This document shows positions 1 through 10,867 of a stretch of 64,000 nt of DNA, one piece after another (positions within the stretch are counted from its first letter, which is position 1; the number at the start of each line of letters is the position of its first letter). The stretch is from Pogonophryne albipinna (taxonomy: Eukaryota > Chordata > Actinopteri > Perciformes > Artedidraconidae), in NCBI GenBank assembly GCA_028583405.1, contig CM053251.1, positions 14,581,495 through 14,645,494 on the forward strand. The letters run 5' to 3'. The position numbers and the translations under genes were made by a program. The notes below the pieces were generated by a model. It was not told where the DNA came from. It did no database searches and saw only the letters and a program-made list of their open reading frames with translations.

Positions 1-175
1 GGGCAGGGGAGGAGAAACACAAGGGCCACAGGTGAACACAATCATATAACGAGACACACCAGGGAACTAACGACGGGAGGAAAACACACAGGGAAAAGGA
101 CCAGACAATAACCAGGGAGGAAAACATGACATCAAACACCCAAAACATCCAAAACAACATAAGAGAATCCTGACA
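1..175 (-). repeat. Partial 3' LTR of the repeat-ORF element
   Basis: This matches 3515-3689 base for base as far as I could follow by eye. It is truncated by the window start, so about 199 bp of the 374-bp LTR lie outside. The near-identity suggests a recent insertion. Confidence 0.8.
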
Positions 176-3100
176 GAACCCCCCCCTCAAGGGACGGATT
201 CCAGACGTCCCAAAGAACCACAAAAGTCCAAAACCCCAAGCAGGGTGGGTGGAGGGGGTCCGGAGGCGGGACACAACACTAGGCGCACCAGGGTGGGTGG
301 AGGGGGTCTGGAGGCGGGACACAACACTAGGCGCACCAGGGAGGGTGGAGGGGGTCCGGAGGCGGGACACAACACTAGGCGCACCAGGGTGGGTGGAGGG
401 GGTCCGGAGGACGGGCCCTGAAGGGATCTCGGGCGGACGGCCCGGGGGCAAGGCCAAGTCCAGGGTGGAAATCTCGGGCGGACGGCCCGGGGGCAAGGCA
501 GAGACCAAGGAGGGGGTCTCGGGCGGACGGCCCGGGGGCAAGGCAGAGACCAAGGAAGAGTCAGGGGGCCGAGCATGAGGGCGAAGTCCGCGGCTCTCAG
601 GGGGCCGGGCTCGAGGCCGAAGACCGCGGCTCTCAGGGGGCCGGGCTCGAGGGTGAAGACCGCGGCTCTCAGGGGGCCGGGCTCGAGGGCGAAGACCACG
701 GCTCACAGGGGGCCGGACTCGAGGGCGAAGACCGCGGCTTTCAGGGGGCCGGGCTCGAGGGCGAAGACCGGACAGTTCCGGAGGCCGGGCAGGAAGGCGC
801 TGACGGGACAGCTCCGGAGGCCGGGCAGGACCCGGTGTCGGTGGGACAGGTAACGGCAGGACCTCCACCGGAACAAGACATGGGATTGGCAGGACTCCCA
901 GCAGAAGAGCAGTCTGCGGGACCTCCAAAGGCTCAGGACCTGGGGTTGGCAGGACCCCCGGCAGAAGAGCAGTCTGCGGGACCTCCAACGGCTCAGGACA
1001 TGGAGTTGGCAGGACCCCCGGCAGAAGAGCAGTCTGCGGGACCTCCAAAGACTCAGGACATGGGGTTGGCAGGACCCCCGGCAGAAGAGCAGTCGGCGGG
1101 GCCTCCAACGGGACAGGACACAGGGTTGGCAGGACCCCCGGCAGGAGAGTAGTCGGCGGGGCCTCCAACGGCACAGGACACTGGGTTGGCAGGACCCCCG
1201 GCAGGAGAGTAGTCGGCGGGGCCTCCAACGGCACAGGACATAGAGTTGGCAGGACCCCCGGCAGGAGAGTAGTCGGCGGGGCCTCCAACGGCACAGGACA
1301 CTGGGTTGGCAGGACCCCCGGCAGGAGAGTAGTCGGCGGGGCCTCCAACGGCACAGGACACTGGGTTGGCAGGACCCCCGGCAGGAGAGTAGTCGGCGGG
1401 GCCTCCAACAGGACAAAACAAAGAGTTGGCAGGACCCCCAGCGGAACCTCCAACGACACTTGGGTAGGAACTTGAGAGGGAACTGGAGAGGGGACTCGAG
1501 AGGGAACTGGAGAGGGAACTGGAGAGGGGACTCGAGAGGGGACTCGAGAGGGAACTCGAGAGGGGACTCGAGAGGGGACTCGAGAGGGGACTGGAGAGGG
1601 GACTGGAGAGGGGACTCGAGAGGGAACTCGAGAGGGAACTGGCGAGGGGACTCGAGAGGGGACTCGCGAGGGGACTCGAGAGGGGACTCGAGAGGGGACT
1701 CGAGAGGGAACTGGAGAGGGAACTGGAGAGGGAACTGGAAAGGGGACTCGAGAGGGGACTGGAGAGGGGACTCGAGAGGAGACTCGAGAGGGAACTGGAG
1801 AGGAGACTCGAGAGGGAACTGGAGAGGGGACTCGAGAGGGAACTGGAGAGGGAACTGGAGAGGGGACTCGAGAGGGGACTGGAGGAGGAACTGGAGAGGA
1901 GACTCGAGAGGGGACTCGGGAGGGGACTCGAAAAGGGACTCGAGAAGGGACCTGAGAGGGGACTTGAGATGGGACTCGAGAGGTGACTTGAGAGGGGACT
2001 CGAGAAGAGACTCGAGAGGGGACCCGAGAGGGAACTCGAGAGGTGACTTGAGGGGGAACTCGAGAGGTGACTTGAGAGGGAACTCGATAGGAAACTCGAG
2101 AGAGGGCTTGAGAGGAGACTCGAGAGGAGACTCGAGAGGTTACTTGAGAGGGGACTCGGGTAGGAACTTGAGAGGAGACTTGAGAGAGGACTTGAGAGGG
2201 ACCTCGAGAGGGGACTCGAGAGGGGACTAGAGAGGGAACTTGAGAGGGGACTCGAGAGGGAACTCGAGAGGGGACTCGAGAGGGGACTAGAGAGGGGACT
2301 AGAGAGGGAACTTGAGAGGGAACTCGAGAGGAGACTTGAGAGGGGACTCGAGAGAGGACTAGAGAGGGAACTGGAGAGGGAACTGGAGAGGGGACTAGAG
2401 AGGGAACTTGAGAGGGGACTCGAGAGGGGACTAGAAAGGGAACTCGAGAGGGAACTTGAGAGGAGACTAGAGAGGGGACTGGAGAGGGGACTCGAGAGGG
2501 GACTGGAGAGGGGACTGGAGAGGGGACTGGAGAGGGGACTGGAGAGGGGACTGGAGAGGGGACTCGAGAGGGGACTCGAGAGGGAACTGGAAAGGGGACT
2601 TGTGTCGGTCGGTACGGCGACAGGACTCGGGGAGCTGGTGTTGGCTGGAGAGCCAACAGGAGACGAGGTGCTGGAGTCGGCCGGTACGCCGACAGGACTT
2701 GGGGAGCTGGCGTCGGCTGGGGAGCCAGCAGGAGACGAGGTGCTGGAGTCGGCCGGTACGCCGACAGGGCACGGGGAGCTGGCGTCGGCTGGGTAGCCAG
2801 CAGGAGACGAGGTGCTGGAGTCGGAACTGGGGCCGGAACCATGGCTGCTGGGGCCAGCACTGGGGCCGGGACCATGGCTGCTGGAGCCCGGGCTGCTAGT
2901 CTGGCCTTGCGACGACTCCTCTTAGCAGCCGCCTGAATACTCCGTGGACCTCCCAAAGCCAGACGAGATCCAGCATACGACTCCTGAACAGGAGCAGGAA
3001 CTGGGGCAGAAGCATGGGTTAACCCCAGACGGATCCCAGCGAGGCGTATGGTGCCAGGTTGGGATTTGGAAGACAGGGAGCTAGCATGCCAGGAATCACA

Positions 3101-3298
3101 TGTCGAAAGGAAGTCCAAAATCCAGTCAGGTAAGAATTCCACAAAACATGGTTTCTCTGCTGCCAACTGGAGCGCCTCTCCCAGAGCGGCCCTCTTCTGC
3201 CGAACACTGGACGCTTCCTTCCACCAATCGAAGCAGCAAGCCAGATAGAAGGTGAAATGCTGTAATTCAACCTCCCATGGATCATCTGCTGGGTCCAT
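1..3298 (-). CDS. Giant open frame made of in-frame tandem repeats (about 1,105 codons, end outside window)
   Basis: From the ATG at 3298 (MDPADDPWEVELQHF) the minus-strand frame stays open for 1,099 codons to the window edge. By comparison with the right LTR, it would stop about 19 bases beyond base 1, inside the 3' LTR. The first 100 or so residues are non-repetitive, rich in Trp, Phe and Leu, and could be a gag-like or novel folded domain. A basic stretch (KRSRRKAR) follows. The rest is proline-rich repeat blocks: APAPRLLLA-type units, about 95 units of VPSR/VPSP, a 20-residue LEAPPTTLL unit, a RPPESRGL unit, an LPPGRPPE unit and an APSVVSRL unit. Repeat periods are all multiples of three, so copy-number changes preserve the frame. 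The tail crosses the polypurine tract into the LTR. I do not recognise the family and infer no function. The frame could also be a structural or packaging protein of a non-autonomous element, or open by chance because stop codons are rare in GC-rich repeats. Confidence 0.6.
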   Translation of the reverse strand, partial: MDPADDPWEVELQHFTFYLACCFDWWKEASSVRQKRAALGEALQLAAEKPCFVEFLPDWILDFLSTCDSWHASSLSSKSQPGTIRLAGIRLGLTHASAPVPAPVQESYAGSRLALGGPRSIQAAAKRSRRKARLAARAPAAMVPAPVLAPAAMVPAPVPTPAPRLLLATQPTPAPRALSAYRPTPAPRLLLAPQPTPAPQVLSAYRPTPAPRLLLALQPTPAPRVLSPYRPTQVPFPVPSRVPSRVPSPVPSPVPSPVPSPVPSPVPSRVPSPVPSLVSSQVPSRVPFLVPSRVPSQVPSLVPSPVPSPVPSLVLSRVPSQVSSRVPSQVPSLVPSLVPSRVPSRVPSRVPSQVPSLVPSRVPSRGPSQVLSQVSSQVPTRVPSQVTSRVSSRVSSQALSRVSYRVPSQVTSRVPPQVTSRVPSRVPSRVSSRVPSQVTSRVPSQVPSQVPSRVPFRVPSRVPSRVSSPVPPPVPSRVPSPVPSPVPSRVPSPVPSRVSSPVPSRVSSRVPSPVPSRVPFPVPSPVPSPVPSRVPSRVPSRVPSRVPSRVPSPVPSRVPSRVPSPVPSPVPSRVPSRVPSRVPSRVPSRVPSPVPSPVPSRVPSPVPSQVPTQVSLEVPLGVLPTLCFVLLEAPPTTLLPGVLPTQCPVPLEAPPTTLLPGVLPTQCPVPLEAPPTTLLPGVLPTLCPVPLEAPPTTLLPGVLPTQCPVPLEAPPTTLLPGVLPTLCPVPLEAPPTALLPGVLPTPCPESLEVPQTALLPGVLPTPCPEPLEVPQTALLPGVLPTPGPEPLEVPQTALLLGVLPIPCLVPVEVLPLPVPPTPGPARPPELSRQRLPARPPELSGLRPRARPPESRGLRPRVRPPVSRGLRPRARPPESRGLHPRARPPESRGLRPRARPPESRGLRPHARPPDSSLVSALPPGRPPETPSLVSALPPGRPPEISTLDLALPPGRPPEIPSGPVLRTPSTHPGAPSVVSRLRTPSTLPGAPSVVSRLQTPSTHPGAPSVVSRLRTPSTHPAWGFGLLWFFGTSGIRPLRGGFCQDSLMLFWMFWVFDVMFSSLVIVWSFSLCVFLPSLVPWCVSLYDCVHLWPLCFSSPA
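176..190 (-). promoter_or_regulatory. Polypurine tract
   Basis: On the minus strand, TTGAGGGGGGGGTTC lies directly before the TGTCA start of the 3' LTR. Eight consecutive Gs in a purine run at this position are the classic plus-strand primer site of an LTR element, and this fixes the element's orientation. Confidence 0.7.
243..410 (-). repeat. 48-bp tandem repeat, about 3.5 copies
   Basis: Units beginning GGGTGGGTGG on the plus strand recur every 48 bp (243, 291 and so on). In the minus-strand frame each encodes a 16-residue unit around PSTHPGAPSVVSRLRT. Confidence 0.85.
426..560 (-). repeat. 45-bp tandem repeat, 3 copies
   Basis: TCTCGGGCGGACGGCC recurs at 426, 471 and 516. In the minus frame it codes for a 15-residue unit containing ALPPGRPPE. 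Confidence 0.85.
561..775 (-). repeat. 36-bp tandem repeat, about 6 copies
   Basis: CGGCTCTCAGGGGGCC recurs with period 36 (591, 627, 663 and so on). It codes in the minus frame for a 12-residue unit around RPPESRGLRPRA. Confidence 0.85.
860..1440 (-). repeat. 60-bp tandem repeat, about 10 copies
   Basis: Units of the type GGTTGGCAGGACCCCCGGCAG recur every 60 bp, aligned with the sequence line length. They encode a 20-residue minus-frame unit containing LEAPPTTLLPGVLPT. The central copies from 1140 to 1400 are nearly identical, suggesting recent expansion. Confidence 0.9.
1465..2610 (-). repeat. 12-bp minisatellite, about 95 copies
   Basis: GAGAGGGGACTC and single-base variants run for about 1.15 kb. 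On the minus strand every unit reads Val-Pro-Ser-X, with X being Arg, Pro, Gln or Leu. The TAG seen inside some units (CTCTAG) is out of phase with the frame, so no stop arises. The plus strand also has a long open frame here (1460-2230), as expected of a 12-bp repeat; I treat that as a shadow. Confidence 0.9.
2597..2890 (-). repeat. 72-bp tandem repeat (3 copies) followed by a 36-bp duplication
   Basis: TGCTGGAGTC recurs at 2669, 2741 and 2813. Each 72-bp unit codes in the minus frame for 24 residues containing TPAPRLLLA. Bases 2821-2890 hold two units around ACCATGGCTGCTGG, coding for an APAAMVPAPV-like repeat. Confidence 0.8.
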
Positions 3299-3315
3299 TT
3301 GTGGTTGGTGCTTTC

Positions 3316-3689
3316 TGTCACGGTGTGTGCAACAAGCAGGACCCAAATGCAGATTTAAAGTGCAAAACCCTTTATTTCAAGGATAAGTAATAAACATAGA
3401 CAAAACAGAACACTCACCGGTGAACTCAGTCACAACGAAAGAAGCACCAACACTGAACACAGGAAGAGACACGACTAAATACAGGGAGGGGTAATCAAGG
3501 GACGAGAAACAGCTGGGCAGGGGAGGAGAAACACAAGGGCCACAGGTGAACACAATCATATAACGAGACACACCAGGGAACTAACGACGGGAGGAAAACA
3601 CACAGGGAAAAGGACCAGACAATAACCAGGGAGGAAAACATGACATCAAACACCCAAAACATCCAAAACAACATAAGAGAATCCTGACA
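3316..3689 (-). repeat. 5' LTR (374 bp) of the repeat-ORF element
   Basis: The LTR begins TGTCAGGATTC and ends CCGTGACA on the minus strand. It holds a TATTTAG box-like sequence near 3480 and an AATAAA signal near 3370, in the expected promoter then polyadenylation order. Its 3515-3689 part matches bases 1-175 of the window. Confidence 0.8.
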
Positions 3690-5348
3690 CTGGGGTTGAG
3701 CCACTTTGTCCTGATGACCTTCAGTCAGACGAACTCCGCTGTGTCGGCCTCCTGGGTCCCTCTTTGGCGTCACCAACCTGTGTGGAGAAATCTGATACAA
3801 ATCCCTCAAGCCTACGCTCAGGGCTCCTGGGCCCTCCGCTGTTTGACCCACCACTGCGTAGGCCGCTTGGAGCCTGTTGGTGGGGTGTCTTAAAACAACA
3901 GCCGTCTGTGAACAGGTTTTCTAAATTAATTGTAGACCTCCTATCTGCCAGTGCAGCTTCAGAATCTTAATACTTGGACTGTGGCAACAAAACAAAACTC
4001 CAACATCTCTAGGTGAACCAAATAACATATTTCAATAGCTCTGAATTTCTGACAAGCATCTGTGTTTATTTTTAAATGAAATCCTTGAGATCCCATTTAA
4101 AATCTAAATATAATATGAACTGCTAATGTTTCTGGTAAAGAAACACACTAATGTTATGGATTCAAAAACAACCAAAATCATGATGCTGACAAAATGAATG
4201 ATTTCCTGGTGATACTGCTTTTACCTGTCAGTGCTGAGATATTATCAAGATCTCTCACAGTAGCCTCTTGGCCACTGATTCTGCATCTGTGTTACCTGTT
4301 ATAACTCAATCAATATTAGAAACATGTCAACATTCATCAAACAGTATCTTATCCCCAGATATGGAGCAGGTCAATTCTAAAACTGTCAATCAATGGTCAG
4401 ATTGAACAATCGAGTTGGGGCAGCAGGTTCCTTTCAGTCCCTTATGAAAAATGTACATTGTGAAGTTTACACGACGTAAAACTGACACAAAACAACAACA
4501 AACTTTTGCCGAGCCAATTGGAGAGTTTCACCAGCAGCACAGGGTAAAAACCACCAATGAGCGCTCAGCTCGAGATACCAGCGAGTCGTTTCCCAACAAG
4601 CATTTCGCTTCCGCAGCCCGTGGAGAGGAACTGCGCCGCCTCGCCGCGCCTCGCACTCAAGGCTGCGGGCGTCTTTGTCCCGCGAGATTTCAACGTCTCA
4701 TGTGGGCGAGCCTCCAGAGCAAGTCGGACAAAATGACTAACCATCATGCAACGCACTAGCAAGACGTTGATCGAAATTGCGCAGGTCTGCGCAGGTCTCG
4801 CTTGTCTCAAACAAGCCTAGTATGGCTCTGCTAAAAACACTCACTCTTATACGCACCAAAGTTATATTTATCTAATATTTAACTCTCCACAATCCCGTTT
4901 AGAAGCCCCTCTTCTCTAATTCAACAACGTTGGACCAAATAGACATTAAGAGAACGGAATTTACAATAAAAAAAGGCTGTTCGACGTGTGTTGCTAACTT
5001 GATTCGGTATCCTAGCTTGATCTGTTATCTGTAAACGTTCCCTAAATCTACTAATTTAGGGATAATCCACTGACATCCTTTAATACACATGTTAATTTGA
5101 ATCAGATGTACTGATAATATCCGCAATATAAATCTTTAAACTTCTTCTTACCTTTAAAAGTCCGTCACGAATGGTCTATTATGCTGCAACTTTATAGCTC
5201 TGCTAGCCTTGGCGCTAACTTCCGGGGAACGATTGAGAGGCTCCATGATCCGCCATTGCTGTAAAAAAGTGGTCCATTGGAGTGAACGGAGATGACATAA
5301 CTCTCAGTCTATATGGCGGTGCTGCAGCCTTCATCCGAAGCAATGATC
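3690..5348. other. Mostly unique DNA; possible CpG-rich segment at 4560-4760
   Basis: I see no supportable gene here. Bases 4560-4760 are visibly richer in CpG than their surroundings (CGCCGCCTCGCCGCGCC at 4634) and could be a CpG island or first exon. No ORF, splice pair or motif backs that up. Confidence 0.3.
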
Positions 5349-5936
5349 TAATGGCACATTTCCACTGCAGCGGGGTAGCCCCGTTTAAGCGTCCCTAAGC
5401 GTCCTCGCTCAGGCCTCGGGCTGCCTCGCTGGCCATCCGAGGCCGTGGCGCATTTCCATTACAGTTTAGGACCTGGGGTAGCAACGCAGTGTAGGCGGGG
5501 CGATCGGCTTCACATTTCGAGTTGTTCCGTCGAGCTCCCGCTGGATTTTATCATCCCCAATGAGATGTAGGAACGTCGTCACCTCCTCGGTCGACCACGG
5601 TGTTCTTTTCTTTGACGTTTCCATTTTTGTAGCTCCTCTGTTTACAAAAATGCTGTGTATAAAAATGCTGCAAGCTTGCTTCTAGATAGATATGCGCCGC
5701 TAGGGATGATCTTGTGACGATTCTCTCTGACCAATCAGCAGTCGAGAGTGTTGACGTCACTAGTTCAGCCCTGGCCTGATAGAACCACGATTTTATGGGG
5801 CCGGAAAAAGAGGGAAAAAGTACCCGCTAGCCGGTGATACGCTATATGGAAAGGCCACCAAAAACTGGCCTGGCCGCTTGAGGACGATTAAGGACGCTTA
5901 AACGGGGCTACCCGCTGCAGTGGAAATGCGCCATTA
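5349..5936. mobile_element. Harbinger-type non-autonomous DNA transposon (588 bp)
   Basis: TAATGGCACATTTCCACTGC at the left end and its complement at 5917-5936 form terminal inverted repeats that continue for about 48 bp, through CGGGGTAGCCCCGTTTAAGCG. The interior keeps a remnant of a Myb/SANT-like protein typical of the two-gene PIF/Harbinger family. Target duplication is unclear. The element is an internally deleted derivative. Confidence 0.65.
5466..5624 (-). pseudogene. Harbinger Myb/SANT-like protein remnant (N-terminus)
   Basis: From the ATG at 5624 the frame begins METSKKRTPWSTEEV and continues with FLHLIGDDKIQREL, then TTRN, which is the usual start of the trihelix/Myb-like DNA-binding partner of Harbinger transposases (Trp-Ser-X-Glu-Glu-Val pattern at residues 10-15). 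It runs into a stop after 52 residues, where the family has 150 or more. It is therefore a fossil exon within the inverted-repeat element. Known partner genes import and guide the transposase; this remnant cannot do so. Confidence 0.6.
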
Positions 5937-8900
5937 GTGTGACTACGTTTCTACCAAACTAGAAATGCTTAAAGTGTTGGTTTTAAATTTGATGTGATGG
6001 CAAAAAAGAAAAGAAAATGTGTATACTACCTCAGGGATTACGGACGACATGAGACAACAGGGTGCCAGAATGGATGGGTGTACTCCAACATGATGTACGA
6101 GGCCACCATAGTCATATTATTTACTTCCATAAATGTTTCTGCTTTGCTTCTTTTTTCGGTTGATTTGTTCCACACAGGTTTTTATTATTCATCAAAACCG
6201 TCCCAGTAGAATCTTTGCCAGTGCAGCAGTCAAGAACTGTGAAGATTTAAAATAACAAAAAACCCAACACACACACACACAATCACTACAATAGAGTTAA
6301 TTATGTGATCCCTACCCTACCTTTAAGCTCAATAATACAATAGAGTAGATCATTTTACACAATGACATGGATTGACCACAATAATCATCGGCTGTTAAAC
6401 AAACAAGTATGTTGTGGATGTATCACGTCTAAAATCTATTAATAGTTAAATATTTACTGTTTGACATTTATCACCTCGAGAATATGGTCAAAGCTTCCTC
6501 CGAATCACACAATGGTTTGTAGCGGAAATGGTGTTCGATGTGAGAACAAATGTATGACATTAGAAAATGAACACGCTTCAATGTACTTCCTCCTATCTCA
6601 ATAGCTCATAAGGGTGTATCCACTTCTGTATTTTCTAGTGGTTTTTACTGAAGCGTCACCACTTTTAAGGAAATAAAATCTATAAAAAACAGAGTCGGTA
6701 AATGGTGTCATTCCAGTCTTAACCAACACGGAACTGAGCTCCAAAGATTGTGGAGGTACGGGCGTTCTACCTTGGTTGTAAATTTACATCATCTTTTGTG
6801 GACTTTATTTATTGTTTACTTTTTTATTGTTAAATCATTTATTTTAAATTCTTCCTTTTCTTCTTTGTGTTTGCATTTTTATGTGCTTCGAACCCCCATA
6901 GGCTGTGTCCTAATAACAGTCTGAAGTCAGTTTACTTGGTTTAGCAACGAGGAAACGATGGCACAGACAAACACAGTGATCTTGGAGCTGATAGTGTTTT
7001 TCAAAAAGGCACAATGTGGGCGCACCATTGCACTTCTAATGTTATTTTATTTGTTTTCACTTCTGGTTGTATCTTAGATAATGCAAAGCAAGTCAAACTT
7101 CCAATTGCTTTCTTGAAGGCAAATTAACTAATTGTTTCGTACAATTTACTCAACACACAAACGAAATACTGCATGTTGACCTGAGGATATTAAGACAGGG
7201 CTTCACTCTACATAAGGCAAACATCATGGGTGAAGTCCAGTGTTGGTGAACATGCACTTCCTAAGGCCCAGATAATAGGAACAGAGTAAAACACAACTGC
7301 TTTGTCGTCCTTTGTTCGTCCATCCATGTGCTTCTAGTCCCGACCAGCTAAGACAGGAGAAGCCTGTTTGTCATTTCCCCATTGAGCACCTGACTTTTGT
7401 TTCTAGGCCCGACAAAGGGAATGCTTATTCTTCCAGGATTCATGTTGAACTGATTTTCACCGGCCTTTAAGCAAACACACGTATGCCGACACGTATGCTA
7501 CACTGCACACGCATGTCTCTGGCAACATGAAGGGGTGTGTTGATAAAGTAAGCTCATTACTCAAAACTGCAGGACAAACCACAATGTCAAAGTGTTTCTT
7601 CATCATTGAATACCAATGCACAGTATGCCCGATCTGAGTCTAAGTAAGAGTCACATGGAAACATTATAGTTGAATGGAAAACAAAGAGAGATTATTTGTA
7701 AATGAATTAATCTTGAGACTGTTTGTTTTTGTTGTAGACGCAGATATGGCAGGTTGATGTTACATAAGATGACAGAGAGATTGGGTGTGACACAGAGGTA
7801 GATGACGTGGCTTTGTGATGTTAAAAGTATTAAATGTAACAACAGATGACGACTGGCAAAAATGAGCCAATGTATGCCTTTTTAAGTATATTGATACACA
7901 AAGGGCTTTAAGAAGAGTCTAAAAACACTTGGGTTTGGCTAGCTTTTAGTGAAATGCAGTTTGTTTTCCTCTCTTTTTTCTTCACTTTACCAAGTTAATC
8001 ATGCTTTACTTAGCATTGATTTGATATGTTATTGATTTATATGTTGTGGAAATTATATAATACCTGTTTTTGCAGTTACATTTTTTAATTGGGTTTAAAT
8101 AGAAATATTAACAGTACAAAATTAAAACAGCTTGACAATAATGTTGATAAAAGTTGAGTCAGTTTTACTCAGTCTTTATTGTCGAAACAAAGGAGCAGAA
8201 GAAGCAGAGATAGAAGCAGTAAATGCTCAACAAATACGTTTTCAAAACTGTAGTGAAGTACAGATTTTACTTGTTTTCCACCACTAGATACCCAGAAACA
8301 CACCACTGCTTTCGCATAAGGGAGGCTTTTTTAATTTAAAATACCTCCTAATGTAGACAAACTTTTTGTATCACTCTGTCTTGATAATCACAGACTGGAG
8401 CAGTAGAGAAGTACTAGCTAAGTCAAAGCTAACAGGGATCCTCCCCAGTTAGTCCAGTAAGTCGTGTCGACCAGCTCAACCAGGCTTACAAACACATTGT
8501 ATCTAAAAACAGCACACAGTGTTAACAGAGTGTCTCAATCTTTAGATAACCCTGTGGTGTAATGGACGATAAAATGAAATTTGCAATGGTCGATCACTAA
8601 TGAAGACATAAACTGAGATATTTTGAGTCATATTCTGCTCGGCACCTGCGTTTACTCCTGGCCTCCTTCCTTTAGAGATGCTGAGCTACACCAAGATTAT
8701 GTAACCTATTGAAAGTATGGCCTCTGTTCTTTAACACATGAGCAGATTTTACCCACACGATTATAGGCACATAAAACACACTGACCCTCTGTGTAAAGCT
8801 GCAGGATTTTGTACTCATTCACATTATTGTAGTCTGCCATTCAGCGTTTACATAATGCCAAAACTGTTCTGTAATTACTCGTGAGAGACAACATGAAAAG

Positions 8901-10786
8901 CCCAATTGATGGTTTTAATTGATGATTACATAATGATTATTTTGTGAAAGGACAGCATTCCAGATATTAGTTTCTCATTTACTGCCAGTTTTCTATGGGG
9001 TGATCTGAAAAAGGTGAATATGTAAAGATCATCTTTCTGAAAAGTTTTAACATGTATTTTTCTTACTCATTATTTCCCTTTATATAATGATATAATTGGT
9101 GTCACTGTGAAATAAGCAGTTAACCAGGCTCAGGCTTAATCTTTGTTCCGATCAATTGAATCACATCAAAGACAGAGATGAGGTCTGTTGTTGCATAATT
9201 GCCAATAGCTATTCAGGGTTACGAGCCTTCTCAGACAGAGAAAAGATGAGTTCACACACACCAGACATGCACACAAAAGCAAACACACAAACAAACAAAC
9301 AATTGCATGCCAAAGCAGTTGTGCAACTTTCTACAGCTTTTGTCTGCTTCTTGCAATCTGCCTACAAAAGCGGACAAATTGCTTGCTGAATAATGGAGAC
9401 CTCCCTCTAACCCAGATTTAAAAATGATTACACGAAAGCAGTGCCCTTTCCAACCCCCAACACCCTCTTGAGCTGCTGTAAGATTAAGGCCTGATCATGT
9501 ATCTGATGGAGTCACAGCAAGTTTCCAACAGCCATTAGTCTGTTGCAAGGGCCTAATCCCAGCAAATCCTTTCTTTTCTTCAGAACATCCAACGTACAAA
9601 CGCACACACACTCACACAAACAATAATGCCAGTCTTAACTGCAGCACAACACCAAGTAGGGTACATGACTAAAGTATGAGCAAAGAACTGCTTTGTCTTT
9701 GCTCAAAGGATTGACATCATGGGTTTTCCTCTAATCCACAGCCAGTAATCAAAAAAAGAGTGATGCACATTGGACAGGAATGACGCATTTTACCATAAGG
9801 CTGTGTTCTTGGTGTCCGTCTGCGACCTGTTCAGAGAAATGTAATGTTTGTCTTACTGGTGAGTTTATTTTGAGTCATTGGGTCAAATTACATGGAAGCT
9901 ATTAAAATTAATTCAAGAGATTTTAATTTTAAAAAACTGCAGATCTTTTTCAATATTCATATAAAATTGAAAAATACCTCAAATATTGTAGGACTTGTTG
10001 AGTCCAATAATAATATCTGGCATGTAGTTAAAGTCACTTGGTAACATATCATTAAGAAAATTGAAAAAAACATAAAATTAATTATTTTTAATTATGACAC
10101 ATAATGAAAAATTGGTGCCACATAATACACAGTGAATATAGAGCATGAAGGTGTTGAAAAAACATTGGTTTTGTGTCATTCTAACGGTAGGTGAGGGGTC
10201 CAGCACTAACCTTGAAGGCTCCTTTGAACATGCAGTACAGATTCAGGGGTGTTCTTAACAAAGTAAATAAAGCACATGATAATCACTTATGTGAACAGCC
10301 AGGCAGAGCAGCTGTCACTGTAACACAATCTACTTCATCAGCAAGGTGAAATGACTGAGATTACAGGGTAGACCGGTTATAATCTCTCCCACCGATGTTT
10401 GATTTAACAGCTCAAACAAGGAGACGGGGACATGCAACTCTACCCTTTAGATAAATGAAACTTATCGTTTTTTTGTTGTTATTGTACTGCAATCATTAGT
10501 TTGTTTTCATGTCGGATACCATTTGTAGTTTTACTTTACTAATTCACACAGCAGTCCAGTGAAGCTGTAGTTGCAAATGTGTCAGTGTTAATTTCATGTC
10601 ACCAAAACCTGCGTCACTCTGAGAACTGTTCAGATAACGGGAAGAGCGAGGGCTTGTTGACTCTTTTATTTTCTGTCCCACAGGCGATGGTGTTGTTGCA
10701 CCTGCTAGTTTGTTGGTCTGTCGCCAGGACGTCTCAAAGACTTTCCATAACATAGACAGACCACTTGTTTAAAATAATAAGTAATG
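5937..10786. other. Unique non-coding DNA
   Basis: This is AT-rich sequence with only short chance ORFs, one small (AC)n run near 6266, and no splice or promoter pattern that I could support. Confidence 0.5.
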
Positions 10787-10800
10787 TGCTTTGCAACATA

Positions 10801-10846
<46 letters not shown>

Positions 10847-10867
10847 TATGTTGCAAAGCAACTATAT

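Larger units (their letters stand above)
1..3689 (-). mobile_element. Non-autonomous LTR retrotransposon with repeat-built ORF (left end cut by window)
   Basis: Bases 1-175 and 3515-3689 are essentially the same sequence, and the complete right copy (3316-3689) starts TGTCA and ends TGACA, as LTRs do. Read on the minus strand, the order is 5' LTR (3689 to 3316), a leader of 17 bases, one very long open frame starting at 3298, a G-rich polypurine tract (190 to 176), and the 3' LTR, which leaves the window at base 1. No protease, reverse transcriptase or integrase motif is present, so the element must rely on enzymes supplied in trans. The first bases after the 5' LTR (GAAAGCACCAACC) do not match a standard TGG-type primer site that I recognise. 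Structure is directly visible; the class (gypsy-like LTR) is inferred. Confidence 0.75.

Noticed and set aside
1460..2230. 256-codon plus-strand ORF (Gly-Asp-Ser-Arg repeats)
   Set aside because: It is the shadow of the 12-bp array. The array lies in a minus-strand element with a longer open frame.
3690..3975. Minus-strand FTDG-like sequence next to an AAYAVV-like stretch in another frame, suggestive of a retroviral RNase H
   Set aside because: Only two short motifs agree and a frameshift is needed between them. The downstream sequence does not follow the family, so it is too weak to annotate.
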